From Scytolyngbya sp. HA4215-MV1 (GTDB lineage: Bacteria; Cyanobacteriota; Cyanobacteriia; Leptolyngbyales; Leptolyngbyaceae): a DNA stretch of 64,000 nucleotides. Shown here one piece after another: positions 8,866 to 17,387 of this stretch. A program made the position numbers and the translations under genes. Each line of letters opens with the position of its first letter. Positions within the stretch are counted from its first letter, which is position 1. The DNA lies in contig JAHHIA010000001.1 in assembly GCA_019359045.1 (NCBI GenBank), forward strand, positions 766,299 through 830,298. The letters run 5' to 3'. The notes beneath the pieces are model-generated. The model saw only the letters and a program-made list of their open reading frames with translations. It searched no databases and was not told the origin of the DNA.

Positions 8866-9486
8866 CTAACCCGACCCCATCGCTGCCTGAAAAGTCGCAT
8901 CCGCCGTCAACTGCAATTCCGGAAAAACCTTTGATTCCAGCACTTGACCCGCCACAAAGCGCTGCCATTGATATTCCCCCTCCACTAACTGACAAACCGT
9001 AATCGTCGGTTGCTTTGGCTTGCCAATATAACGAACTGCGCCCAGCGCCCGAAAATCCACAATCCAGTATTCGGCAATTTCCATCGCCTCATATTCCACC
9101 AACTTACGGGCGTAGTCATCCTGCCAATTTTGGCTAACCACCTCGATCACCAAAGGCACCGTTTTGCCAGATTGAATCACCGAAGCCTTTGCCCAAAGTG
9201 GTTCAGGTGAGATCGCCTCACGATCGAGCACCACCACATCCGGTTGATACCCCGAATCTGGCAAGTGAGGCTTCAGCAAACAAGCTCTAGGAATCGTATA
9301 GGGCAGTTGCAATCTGCGGATCTCCAACGTCAGTGCTTCTGCCAGAAATCCGCTCACTAGCTCACGGGCACCCGTCGGCAGTATTTCAAACACAATCCCT
9401 TTGTGCAACTCGTAGCGCTTGCCCTCTTCCGGATACCATTCCAGAAATTCCTCAAAGCTCATCGGCTTGACTTGCGGCTGAATCAT
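8866..9486 (-). CDS. Uma2 family (DUF820) protein, PD-(D/E)XK nuclease fold
   Basis: This 206-residue protein belongs to the Uma2/DUF820 family, greatly expanded in cyanobacteria and predicted to have a restriction-endonuclease-like fold. Typical features are the N-terminal MSFEEFLEWYPEEGKRYEL, the GYQPDVVVLDRE motif carrying the catalytic aspartate, and VPLVIEVVSQNWQDDYARKL carrying the E-x-V and following lysine of the PD-(D/E)XK core. YEAMEIAEYWIVD is the usual structural core strand. The biological role of these proteins is not known; many sit near mobile or defence regions, as here. The start is the ATG at 9486; the protein has the usual family length. Confidence 0.85.
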   Translation of the reverse strand: MIQPQVKPMSFEEFLEWYPEEGKRYELHKGIVFEILPTGARELVSGFLAEALTLEIRRLQLPYTIPRACLLKPHLPDSGYQPDVVVLDREAISPEPLWAKASVIQSGKTVPLVIEVVSQNWQDDYARKLVEYEAMEIAEYWIVDFRALGAVRYIGKPKQPTITVCQLVEGEYQWQRFVAGQVLESKVFPELQLTADATFQAAMGSG

Positions 9487-9602
9487 CCTCCTGCCTCTTC
9501 CGCTCTGTTTCTATTCAAGCAGGGCCCAATGGAGCAGTTGTAATCAAATATAGACGATGGCAACTTGAGGATTGGGAAATTGAAGCGTGCCAGGTTGCCT
9601 CT

Positions 9603-10082
9603 CTACGCTAACAACTGTTGCCGCTGCATTGCCTGCCGCAAAGACTCCCACGACCCACCCGCTGGCAACGATCGACCCGGCTCCAAAAACACGTAATAGA
9701 TTTCGCCCGCCTCGGTTACCTCAAAATCTGCCGAAAACTCCTTCGCCCACCGATCGAGGTAACGACGCGCATTCGTCGGTTCCAGTTGCGTTGCGGTGGC
9801 AAATTCGATGAGGGAAATCCGCCCCTGTTGCGCGTGCAACAGATAGAAAAAACGATCGCGTAACACCTCGCGATCGACCTTAGAACTCAGGTGCAACAGC
9901 CACGACCCTAGCGACGCCGGAGCGATGCCAAACATCACCAGCAAAATCATCAACAGCGTCAAAATCCCCCCCGACGCCTGACCCACTAAAATCCCCGTCA
10001 CCAACGCCGCCGACACACTGCCGCCACTAAACAAAAACAATCCGCCCAAAACCTTCGTGGTTGCACTCCAAACCCGCTTCAT
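9603..10082 (-). CDS. Small membrane protein with C-terminal winged-helix-like domain
   Basis: This 159-residue protein has no function I recognise. Two hydrophobic segments lie at about residues 14-33 and 40-62. A soluble C-terminal part (from about 70) reads like a winged-helix fold: LRDRFFYLLHAQQGRISLIEF, ATQLEPTNARRYLDRWAKEF and a turn ending in YYVF. The ATG at 10082 is preferred over an in-frame upstream start at 10100 because a strong GGGGAGAG ribosome binding site precedes it by about 6 nt. It stands alone between the Uma2 gene and gdhA, all on the minus strand. Confidence 0.6.
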   Translation of the reverse strand: MKRVWSATTKVLGGLFLFSGGSVSAALVTGILVGQASGGILTLLMILLVMFGIAPASLGSWLLHLSSKVDREVLRDRFFYLLHAQQGRISLIEFATATQLEPTNARRYLDRWAKEFSADFEVTEAGEIYYVFLEPGRSLPAGGSWESLRQAMQRQQLLA

Positions 10083-10226
10083 TGGTTCTCTCCCCGCCAA
10101 ACGACTGAACGACCGCTATCCTCAGACTAGCTCGTGCTTTAGCAATTGACAGGGAGGAAAACCGTAGGGGGGATGTGATGGGGTGATGGGGTGATCCATC
10201 ATCTCTTGACTCCTTCACCCATTTCC

Positions 10227-11516
10227 CTACGGATACAAGCCGCGATCAACTAGCGCTTGCGCTACTCGCCCTACGCCTAACGTATAAGCTGCCAGACGGA
10301 AGGGAATCTGCCGCGCTTTTGCCTGTTGCACCACGCGATGAAAGGCATTCACCATCAGCCCTTCCATTTCGCGGTTGACTCGTTCCTCATCCCAAAACAG
10401 GTAAGATAACCCCTGCACCCATTCCAGATAGCTGACTACCACCCCCCCTGCATTTGCCAGAATATCGGGCAATACCAGGACTCCCCGTTTTTCCAGAGCG
10501 CGATCGGCATCCAGTGAAACGGGTCCGTTTGCCGCTTCTGCCACAATACTGGCTTGCACCTGATTCACATTCTCGGCGGTAATCTGGTTCTCCAACGCCG
10601 CTGGAATCAGCACATCACAGGGCAACGCCAGCAATTCGGTATTGGTAATCGCTTGGGAACCGGGGAACCCCACCAGATTACGATGATGCTCTGCCGCATA
10701 GACCTTTAGCGCCGGAATATCCAATCCCTGCTCGTTGTAGATGCCGCCTGACCCCTTGGAAACCGCCAGAACTTTTGCGCCTGCCTGGTGTAGCAATAGC
10801 GCGGCGGCTCCTCCCACATTGCCAAAGCCCTGAATCACTACTCGCGTGCCTGCGATCGGCTTGCCCTGGAGTGCCAGCGCTTCTCGCACCGCGATCATCA
10901 CGCCCCGTCCCGTTGCCATCTCTCGTCCCAATGACCCGCCGATCGAAATGGGTTTGCCCGTTACCACACCCGGGACAGCATGACCAACATTCATCGAGTA
11001 GGTATCCATCATCCATGCCATTTCACGCGCAGAGGTGCCCACATCCGGCGCTGGAATATCGACCGAGGGTCCAATATCTTTGATCAACTCGCTGGTATAG
11101 CGCCGTGTGATCCGCTCCAATTCCTCCACACTGTAGAGATTGGGATCAAGGGCAATGCCGCCCTTGGCGCCCCCATAGGGAATGCCCAACAGTGCACACT
11201 TCCAGGTCATCAACATTGCCAGTGCCGACACTTCCCGTAACGTGACTGCTGGATGATAGCGTGTGCCTCCCTTGTAAGGACCCAACACATCGCAATGCTG
11301 AACCCGGTGCCCCGTCAGGACTTGAATTTCCCCATTATCCAATTTCACAGGCAGTGAAACGGTCACCACTTTACGTGGACTACTCAAAATTGCCAGAATG
11401 CCCGCATCCAGTTGTAGCTCTTTACCTGCATCGTCTAAATAACTACAAGCCTGATCAAACGGGCAGATGTGAGCAGGCGATGGTGCCTCTAGCGGCAACA
11501 ACGGTGATGAAACCAT
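10227..11516 (-). CDS. gdhA: Glutamate dehydrogenase (Glu/Leu/Phe/Val dehydrogenase family)
   Basis: This 429-residue enzyme would interconvert glutamate with 2-oxoglutarate and ammonium using NAD(P)H in the cytoplasm. The catalytic lysine lies in the signature GIPYGGAKGG (K118). Substrate-binding residues sit in GPYKGGTRYHP, and a Rossmann dinucleotide motif reads VVIQGFGNVGGAAA. The motif PAPDVGTSAREMAWMMDTYS is also standard. Length matches hexameric class enzymes (about 420-430). The gene is monocistronic as far as visible. A GTA-N8-TAC sequence (possible NtcA site) lies about 150 bp upstream. Confidence 0.92.
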   Translation of the reverse strand: MVSSPLLPLEAPSPAHICPFDQACSYLDDAGKELQLDAGILAILSSPRKVVTVSLPVKLDNGEIQVLTGHRVQHCDVLGPYKGGTRYHPAVTLREVSALAMLMTWKCALLGIPYGGAKGGIALDPNLYSVEELERITRRYTSELIKDIGPSVDIPAPDVGTSAREMAWMMDTYSMNVGHAVPGVVTGKPISIGGSLGREMATGRGVMIAVREALALQGKPIAGTRVVIQGFGNVGGAAALLLHQAGAKVLAVSKGSGGIYNEQGLDIPALKVYAAEHHRNLVGFPGSQAITNTELLALPCDVLIPAALENQITAENVNQVQASIVAEAANGPVSLDADRALEKRGVLVLPDILANAGGVVVSYLEWVQGLSYLFWDEERVNREMEGLMVNAFHRVVQQAKARQIPFRLAAYTLGVGRVAQALVDRGLYP

Positions 11517-11667
11517 AAAAATCCCTCACAGTCGTGATCTTGCACGAACAGAACTGATCAAGAGGTCTGCACTCGCGGGAATGACGAAATGTCCACTGGC
11601 GAAGGGCGATCGTGCCTTCCTCTCTATCTGTAGCTTGCCTTTTTCCTTGGGTAATTTTGGAGATTTG

Positions 11668-11681
11668 GTAAAATTCGTTAC
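11668..11681. promoter_or_regulatory. Possible NtcA-type site (GTA-N8-TAC) between gdhA and the DUF2809 gene
   Basis: The sequence GTAAAATTCGTTAC matches the NtcA consensus GTA-N8-TAC and sits in the divergent promoter region of the nitrogen-metabolism gene gdhA. I could not place a convincing TAN3T -10 box at the canonical 22-23 nt distance on either strand. A match to this loose consensus is expected every few kilobases by chance, so this is only a candidate. Confidence 0.25.
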
Positions 11682-11777
11682 ATTTTGGCATGCAAAAAGC
11701 TGCCTACCCTGGTTCTGCCCAAAAATAGATCGTTGCATTCTCCTACTCTTCCGCCAACTCCACTCAAACACCTTGCT

Positions 11778-12200
11778 ATGTCTGCCCCCTTGTCACGGTT
11801 TCGCTACTATCGCCTTGTCTTGTTGGTCAGTCTTGCCATCATCTTGCCCCTGGGCTACTGGGTGCGCTTTTCTCACGGTCCTTTACCCGAATGGTTGAAT
11901 GATGCGTTGGGAAGTGTAGCTTACGAAATTTTTTGGATTTTGCTGGTACTGTTGTGCTTCCCCCAACTGTCGCCCTGGTGGGTGGCGCTGGGGGTTTGTC
12001 TGGCAACCTGTGGCATTGAGTTTTTGCAACTCTGGAAACCGCCCTTTTTACAAGCTGCTCGCGCCACTTTGCCGGGGCGATTAGTGCTGGGCAATACGTT
12101 CAATGTGAGCGATTTTCCAGCGTATTGGGTAGGCAGTGGCTTGGGAGGTGTTTGGGGACGATCGCTACAAACCCGAGCGGAGCGATCGCGAAAATTTTAG
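11778..12200 (+). CDS. DUF2809 family membrane protein
   Basis: This is a 140-residue polytopic membrane protein of the DUF2809 family, with no known function. Four hydrophobic segments are visible: about residues 11-27 (LVLLVSLAIILPLGYWV), 42-62 (LGSVAYEIFWILLVLLCF), 66-85 (WWVALGVCLATCGIEFLQLW) and 112-130. The GIEFLQLW and NTFNVSDFPAYWVGS motifs are family hallmarks. The frame is open from 11685, but the ATG at 11778 (MSAPLSRFRYYRLV) gives the usual family start; the upstream extension is not hydrophobic and overlaps the promoter region. It is convergent with the next gene, with 21 nt between. Confidence 0.8.
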   Translation: MSAPLSRFRYYRLVLLVSLAIILPLGYWVRFSHGPLPEWLNDALGSVAYEIFWILLVLLCFPQLSPWWVALGVCLATCGIEFLQLWKPPFLQAARATLPGRLVLGNTFNVSDFPAYWVGSGLGGVWGRSLQTRAERSRKF

Positions 12201-12221
12201 AGGGAGGCTTTAAGGTAGGGG

Positions 12222-13211
12222 CTAAAGAGGGCGCATAACACCGGGCGCAAAAATGGCAGGAAATTGGTTGGGGGCGATCGTCTGATTTATGGGGTCACAG
12301 ACCCCTGACCAGGCAGCGAGTAACCGATCTGCCAGTTGCAAAATTTCATTGGTCGATCGTTCCCACACGGGCAATGCCTTTTGTGGCACAGCCGCCGCAA
12401 ACCGCCATCGAGCCGGAATCCCCATCATGCCGTTATGGGCACCCGAGAGCGCACCGACCAGGGGACAAACGACTTCCGTTTGGTAACCTGTCCGCTTTGC
12501 CTGTAACAACGACAATTGAAAATCTTCGGGTGTACTGAGGAAACAGTAAAGGGCTAACCCAATGGCTTTGTGGCTGGCAGAAATTTGGGAAGATTTGAGT
12601 AGTCCTTCCCGGAGAGAGGTGAGACCTGCCCCGGTTTCCAGGTGTTGCTGAATGAGCTGAAGTGTGACCCGCAAAGACTCTGCTAGCGGTGGGGCGTGCA
12701 ATTGGGACAGCAGAAAGGTGTCGGGACGGAGGGTGTGTTTCAAGATTTGGGCGATCGCGTCACCCAAGATACCCATGCCCTGAGCGTCTTCAGTCTGTGC
12801 TTCCCCGGAGGGTTCTACAGCGGTTGGCGCTGCCCAAAACGTTACTGCCTGCCGCAGTTGCAGGTGCAATTTGGTCGTGTCTTCGTGAAAAAATAACAGC
12901 AGTGGCAGGGTCGCGATCGCCTGTTCACCACCCCTGAATTGAAGGGGCGCGGCGGTGGGAGCAGGGGCAATAGTGTCCTGCCAAGCTTGAATACCCAGTT
13001 TGCCCCAACGAACCAGACTCTCAGCACCCAGAATTGCCAGTTGGGTTGCCTGCTTGAGCGAATCGGGCACTGCCGGCGCGCGGTCCGCCTGCCGCCAGGA
13101 CAACAGGCCCGATTCTGCATGTCTGAAGTCCTGGCTGAGCGTACTCAGACTGCTGCCGATCGCAGCCCCCAAAAGTGCGCCTCGAAATCGTGACGATAGG
13201 GAATGGTGCAT
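12222..13211 (-). CDS. ADP-ribosylglycohydrolase-like protein, probably catalytically degenerate
   Basis: This 329-residue protein resembles the ADP-ribosylglycohydrolase/crystallin J1 superfamily at both ends. The N-terminus SRFRGALLGAAIGSS matches the family's R-x-x-GAL-G-A-x-GD start but lacks the following D. The C-terminus CPLVGALSGAHNGMMGIPARW matches the G-A-l-x-GA-x-G-x-x-IP-x-W block but has EVVC where active enzymes have the D-x-D-T metal ligands. Most metal ligands thus appear to be missing, so hydrolase activity is doubtful; a structural or binding role is more likely. The ATG at 13211 has no strong ribosome binding site. Confidence 0.7.
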   Translation of the reverse strand: MHHSLSSRFRGALLGAAIGSSLSTLSQDFRHAESGLLSWRQADRAPAVPDSLKQATQLAILGAESLVRWGKLGIQAWQDTIAPAPTAAPLQFRGGEQAIATLPLLLFFHEDTTKLHLQLRQAVTFWAAPTAVEPSGEAQTEDAQGMGILGDAIAQILKHTLRPDTFLLSQLHAPPLAESLRVTLQLIQQHLETGAGLTSLREGLLKSSQISASHKAIGLALYCFLSTPEDFQLSLLQAKRTGYQTEVVCPLVGALSGAHNGMMGIPARWRFAAAVPQKALPVWERSTNEILQLADRLLAAWSGVCDPINQTIAPNQFPAIFAPGVMRPL

Positions 13212-13426
13212 AGGTTCAATAGTGTATTTTTTTGACTCTCGTCCAAAAATTGCGCTACATTTAGTCGAGCTTGGGATAAACTGATGGCTGCCCTCTCAAC
13301 GACTCCGATTCAGTCCAGGGGGCAAGGTTATGATTTCAGGTCTGTTAATTAAAGATAAACAAATGTGAACTTATTGTCAGACTCTCCATCTATTTTGAGT
13401 CGATCGTCAGCAGAGAGGCGAATGCG

Positions 13427-14341
13427 ATGAACAGAAAACTGCCAGGAAGTCCGATCCATTTTGTCACGTTGCGAAATTGGTTTTGCTACGGAAGTGCAGC
13501 AGGGGTATTTATAGTTTGCCTGGGAAGCGCAACGGGTGCGATCGGGCAAGAAATAGGTGCCAATAATTTACAACCTCTGATGAATCAAGGCGCTGTTGAG
13601 GTTACCCCAGGTGCAGTTAACAGCACTGCCCTCTCAACAACCGTTGCCAGTGAACGGGTCGATCGTCCCGTGCTCAAGCCAGGTAGCCAGGGCAATTCTG
13701 TTTCCGAGCTACAAGCCGCGCTCAAATTGCTGGGCTATCACGTTGGTTCGGTTGATGGGGTCTACGGCAGCGAGACTGCCAATGCAGTTTCCCGTTTTCA
13801 GGCAGCAGCGGGTCTGGAAACCGATGGTATTGTGGGACCTGCAACCTGGGATCGCTTGTTTCCTGCAGTACCTGGGTCCGTAGTGCCTCAAGTGGGGGCA
13901 AGCTTAGGCACAACAACAACAGCAATGCCGCCTGTCAGTGTCGGGGCAACTGAGTTGCCGCCCGCGGAACCCACGGGACTTGCCTTCCCCATTCCGGCTT
14001 CAGCTAGTCCTGCAACGCCTGCTGCCAGCTATCCGCCCGTAACTCCGGCTCAGCCAGCCGCCCAAACTCCAAGCTCGGCTCCCACCCAGTCGAGTGTGAG
14101 CCCAACTAAGACAATCCCTCCCTCTAGCGAAGTTGCGTTACCGACTTTGAAGCGGGGAATGCGAGGACCTGCGGTTATCCATTTGCAAGAACGGCTGCGA
14201 TCGCTTGGATTGCTGAGTGGAACGATCGATGGGGTCTTTGGGCAAGAGACCGAACTCGCGGTCAAAGCAGCCCAACGCCGTAGTAGCATGACTCCCGATG
14301 GTGTGGTGGGTCCTTTAACCTGGAGTGCTCTATTACGCTAA
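13427..14341 (+). CDS. Exported protein with two peptidoglycan-binding domains
   Basis: This 304-residue protein has an N-terminal hydrophobic export signal (about residues 20-40, ending near ATGAIGQE) followed by two PG_binding_1 (PF01471-type) repeats. The first is at about 80-145 (LKPGSQGNSVSELQAALKLL, then GVYGSETANAVSRFQ and DGIVGPATW); the second at about 235-304 (LKRGMRGPAVIHLQERL, GVFGQETELAVKAAQ, DGVVGPLTW). A Pro/Ala/Thr/Ser-rich linker of about 85 residues joins them. It probably binds the cell wall in the periplasm. No catalytic domain is present. The ATG follows GAGAGG by about 9 nt. Confidence 0.85.
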   Translation: MNRKLPGSPIHFVTLRNWFCYGSAAGVFIVCLGSATGAIGQEIGANNLQPLMNQGAVEVTPGAVNSTALSTTVASERVDRPVLKPGSQGNSVSELQAALKLLGYHVGSVDGVYGSETANAVSRFQAAAGLETDGIVGPATWDRLFPAVPGSVVPQVGASLGTTTTAMPPVSVGATELPPAEPTGLAFPIPASASPATPAASYPPVTPAQPAAQTPSSAPTQSSVSPTKTIPPSSEVALPTLKRGMRGPAVIHLQERLRSLGLLSGTIDGVFGQETELAVKAAQRRSSMTPDGVVGPLTWSALLR

Positions 14342-14572
14342 ACCGAGGGAGGAACCTCACACCCCATCCCTGGTGCCTAGACCCGGTTTTGGGTTATTTG
14401 ATAGCTGGTAACTATCCTGAAAATCACTGATCATCCTATCGCCCTCTATACCAAACTCCGTCTTCTGACAGAGTCAGCAGTCCCACCTTTCGGTAGAACC
14501 GATCGAGCTAAGGCAACTCTATCGTGGAAAGTAACGAGAGAAATGACCTTTGCCGAGTTCTATTGATAACCA

Positions 14573-15244
14573 ATGACAAACTTAAACAACCGCGAAACTT
14601 ATAGCCGCGAACCTTATCGGGAAATCGATCGCGATGCAGAGGGTCGGGTGATCCATACCAAAGAAGTTGTGAATCCCGACGGCACTAACCCTAGCCCTAA
14701 TCTGAGAGCAACGTCTTACCACAACGGATATTTTCAGGGTCGTCTGTCTGAACAGCGCTTGTCTGAAGAAACCGCTAAGATCCGGGAGAACGACGGAGCA
14801 GCCCGTGGATTGATGATCGGCATTCTACTCACTGCTCTCACAGGCCTGGTGGTCGGCGGCGCTTTTTGGGTCAGCCAGCAAAACCAGACGCCTGTTCCTA
14901 CAGTTTCTCCAGTTACGGTTCCCGCGCCGACTAGTAGTACCCAACCCAGCCAAAATAAAACGACGATTATTGAGCGAACGACCGAGCGAGTCCCAGTTCA
15001 GCAAGATCCGGTGGCTGTCCCTAACGTGAATATTACTGTACCTGGGACGGGTCAAGCTGCTCCTGCTACAACGGGACAGTCTGCACCCAGTCAATCCGCT
15101 CCCACAAACCAGTCCGCTCCCAGCCAGTCCGGTACTAGTGGAACTGGCACTAGCGGCACAGGAACCAGCGGCACTGCCCCTGCGCCAACCAGCCCTAATC
15201 CTAGCTCTAATTCCAACTCTAATTCTGGAACGATGGGCAACTAA
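14573..15244 (+). CDS. Single-pass membrane protein with Ser/Thr/Pro-rich tail
   Basis: I do not recognise this 223-residue protein. The N-terminal part (1-75) is polar, with Tyr/Arg/Glu-rich sequence (NNRETYSREPYREIDRDAEG) and the phrase TKEVVNPDGTNPSPN. A single membrane segment runs from about residue 79 to 101 (LMIGILLTALTGLVVGGAFWV). The rest is low-complexity Pro/Thr/Ser/Gly-rich, with GTSGTGTSGTGTSGT repeats near the C-terminus, and looks disordered and extracytoplasmic. It is codirectional with the peptidoglycan-binding gene 231 nt upstream, but a separate promoter is likely. Confidence 0.65.
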   Translation: MTNLNNRETYSREPYREIDRDAEGRVIHTKEVVNPDGTNPSPNLRATSYHNGYFQGRLSEQRLSEETAKIRENDGAARGLMIGILLTALTGLVVGGAFWVSQQNQTPVPTVSPVTVPAPTSSTQPSQNKTTIIERTTERVPVQQDPVAVPNVNITVPGTGQAAPATTGQSAPSQSAPTNQSAPSQSGTSGTGTSGTGTSGTAPAPTSPNPSSNSNSNSGTMGN

Positions 15245-15883
15245 GGGTCTGTCAAGAATTATTTTGTGACTGAACATTCATAAAATAATTGCTTTCCTCG
15301 CTGCCAAACTCGCAAATTGAAGGCTGACGAACGACTGAGATGCGGTAGAGGGAGTTTCTTTTGCCAAGGTTGGAAGAGGGTAAGGGCGATCGCCCTGGAT
15401 GAGCGTGGTTACTTCTTGAGGGTAGCCACGCTTATCGGCGTGGCAGAGGGGGTGGATGCCTGGACGTACTACAGGCCCTGTTCGGGAAGAGGTGTCCTCT
15501 GTTGTCTAACTAATGCCCAACTGTAAGCAGAAATTGTGAAATCTTTCAGAGGGCGAAGTGTTGTAAAAATTGGTAAATCAAGGCGGAAATCGCTGAGGTA
15601 CCAGTGCTAACTTAAATGCAGGCACAAGTGAAGCAGAAATTCACCCCCCAACCGATGCAGGGTCTGTGCCTCCTACCCTGATCCCCTCGCAGGTTTCCAC
15701 TAATTGCTTCAACCATCAACGGCGATCGTGTACTTCATTTGTTTAGTTCAATGGGGACACGAAATAAAAGTCAAAATACGGTCTGTTTAGACCGATCGGG
15801 GTTTCAGTTAGTGCGGAAAGCGAGTCCAGTAAACCTTATTCTAAATTTCGTGAGTTCTAGTAACATTCATCGGTACCTATTAT
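15245..15883. other. 639-nt intergenic stretch, no convincing gene; one strong hairpin
   Basis: I see no credible protein here. A 69-codon plus-strand frame at 15317-15526 has no ribosome binding site or recognisable motif. A clear hairpin lies at 15427-15446: GCCACGC and GCGTGGC around a TTATCG loop, inside a GC-rich patch (about 15380-15500) that resembles the structured end of a transposon or a small RNA more than coding sequence. The stretch 15600-15870 is unstructured and uninformative to me. Confidence 0.4.
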
Positions 15884-15948
15884 GGGTCTGGCATTTCGCC
15901 AGACCCCTTTGAGTCTTTAAAGGGGCTTTGAGGCTTTTGACAGCCCCT
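15884..15948. terminator. Double hairpin terminator at the 3' end of the CorC-type gene
   Basis: Two hairpins follow each other. The first (15884-15906) has a perfect 9-bp stem GGGTCTGGC/GCCAGACCC with loop ATTTC, and is followed on the plus strand by CTTTGAGTCTTT. The second (15921-15948) has AGGGGCT/AGCCCCT arms around a 14-nt loop and overlaps the stop codon of the minus-strand gene. Together they look like a bidirectional transcription terminator. Confidence 0.55.
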
Positions 15949-17248
15949 AGTCGAGATCTTCTGGTTCCTCAGGCGGTAGCATGGCAACCCGCACTCGTTG
16001 ACCATCCTCTAAAACGGTCAACAATACGTGATCAATCTGGAGGCGATCGCCTACTTGGGGCGGACGCTGGAGTTCTTCTAAAAAGAGCCCTGCTAAAGTG
16101 GCAGCTTCGTCGCGTGGCAATTGCAGATCCAATTCGTTGTTGACCGTTGCAATACTTGCCCGAATTTTGAAAATGCCTTCATGGTCGCTAATTTGGCGAA
16201 ACTCGCGTTCTTCTTCAGCATCGTACTCGTCGCGGATTTCACCCACGATTTCTTCTAACACATCCTCCAGCGTGACTAATCCAGCGGTGCCACCAAACTC
16301 ATCTTTGACAATCACCATATGCAACCGATTTTGCTTCATCTCCTTTAGCAATTCGGTCGCAGGTTTTGTTTCGGGGACATACCGCACTGGACGCAACAAC
16401 TCGGTGAGGCGAGGGGGTTGAGCCGTTAAGCCAGCGAGGGGACGGATTAAATCTTTGACATGCAAAATTCCGACAATATTATCCAGATCGTTTTTACAAA
16501 CCGGCAAGCGAGTATGGGCATTCTCAGAAACGATTTGATAGGCTTCGGCGATCGAGGTATTTGCCCCTAAGAATTGGATTTGTACTCTGGGCACCATAAT
16601 TGCTCGCGCCGTAATGTTGCCCAATTCCACTGCCCCATGAATGATCCGTCGCTCCTGCTCACCAACGGATCCCCCAGCGCGTCCCGCATCCACCATCGCT
16701 TTGATCTCTTCAGTGCTTACCGATTCGGTCTCGTCTTCTGAGGGGTTGCCCGTCAGCCACAAAATTAGGTTGGTCGAAAAGCTCAGCAGTTTGACGATCG
16801 GTGCAGTTAGCTTGCCAATCCAACGAATGGGGCGAATGCAAAACAAGGCATATTGTTCGGCATGACGCAGCGCCAATCGTTTGGGCACCAGTTCGCCGAA
16901 GATCAGACTGACGAGTGCCAACAAAACCGTGATCCCGATCAGGGAAAAGGTTTCAGCCAATGCTCCCAAAAAAGGGCGCAAAACTGCCTGAAACGGAATT
17001 GCTAGCTTGGTTGCTGCAGTCGCGGAGGACAAAAAACCTGCCAGTGTGATGCCAACCTGAATCGTTGCCAAAAACCGAGTACTGTCTTCGGTCGTTGCCA
17101 GCACCATCCGAGCCTGACGATTTCCTTGTTCTGCCAGCAATTTGAGCCGAACATCGCTGACAGAAACTAGAGCAATCTCTGCGGCAGCAAAAAAAGCGTT
17201 TACCAGAATTAAGCAGGCAATGATGAAAAGCTCGGTCCCAGTGCTCAT
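15947..17248 (-). CDS. CNNM/CorC-type membrane transporter (DUF21-CBS-CorC domain, 'hemolysin family')
   Basis: This 433-residue protein of the HlyC/CorC/CNNM family is a likely Mg/Co (or Na-coupled) ion transporter in the inner membrane. From the ATG at 17248 (MSTGTELFIIACLILVNAFF) it has an N-terminal DUF21 membrane domain of four hydrophobic segments (about 1-180), a pair of CBS domains (about 200-330; MVPRVQIQFLGAN and LHMVIVKDEFGGTAGLVTLE), and a C-terminal CorC_HlyC domain (about 345-425; LPRDEAATLAGLF, VGDRLQIDH). An upstream frame to 17323 is non-homologous and less likely. It probably ends at the double hairpin that overlaps its stop codon. Confidence 0.88.
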   Translation of the reverse strand: MSTGTELFIIACLILVNAFFAAAEIALVSVSDVRLKLLAEQGNRQARMVLATTEDSTRFLATIQVGITLAGFLSSATAATKLAIPFQAVLRPFLGALAETFSLIGITVLLALVSLIFGELVPKRLALRHAEQYALFCIRPIRWIGKLTAPIVKLLSFSTNLILWLTGNPSEDETESVSTEEIKAMVDAGRAGGSVGEQERRIIHGAVELGNITARAIMVPRVQIQFLGANTSIAEAYQIVSENAHTRLPVCKNDLDNIVGILHVKDLIRPLAGLTAQPPRLTELLRPVRYVPETKPATELLKEMKQNRLHMVIVKDEFGGTAGLVTLEDVLEEIVGEIRDEYDAEEEREFRQISDHEGIFKIRASIATVNNELDLQLPRDEAATLAGLFLEELQRPPQVGDRLQIDHVLLTVLEDGQRVRVAMLPPEEPEDLD

Positions 17249-17387
17249 AAGTTCAGTGTGATACGATGCCCGATTTTTATGGCATTTCCCATAAAAACCA
17301 GATCTTGCCTCTAAATTGTGCAACTAAATGGGCATTTACTGAAAATTGGGCGCGATCGAAAGCGAGAAAATCCGATGGATGGATGGG

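Noticed and set aside
15317..15526. A 69-codon plus-strand frame
   Set aside because: No ribosome binding site or motif; it spans a hairpin and GC-rich structured sequence.
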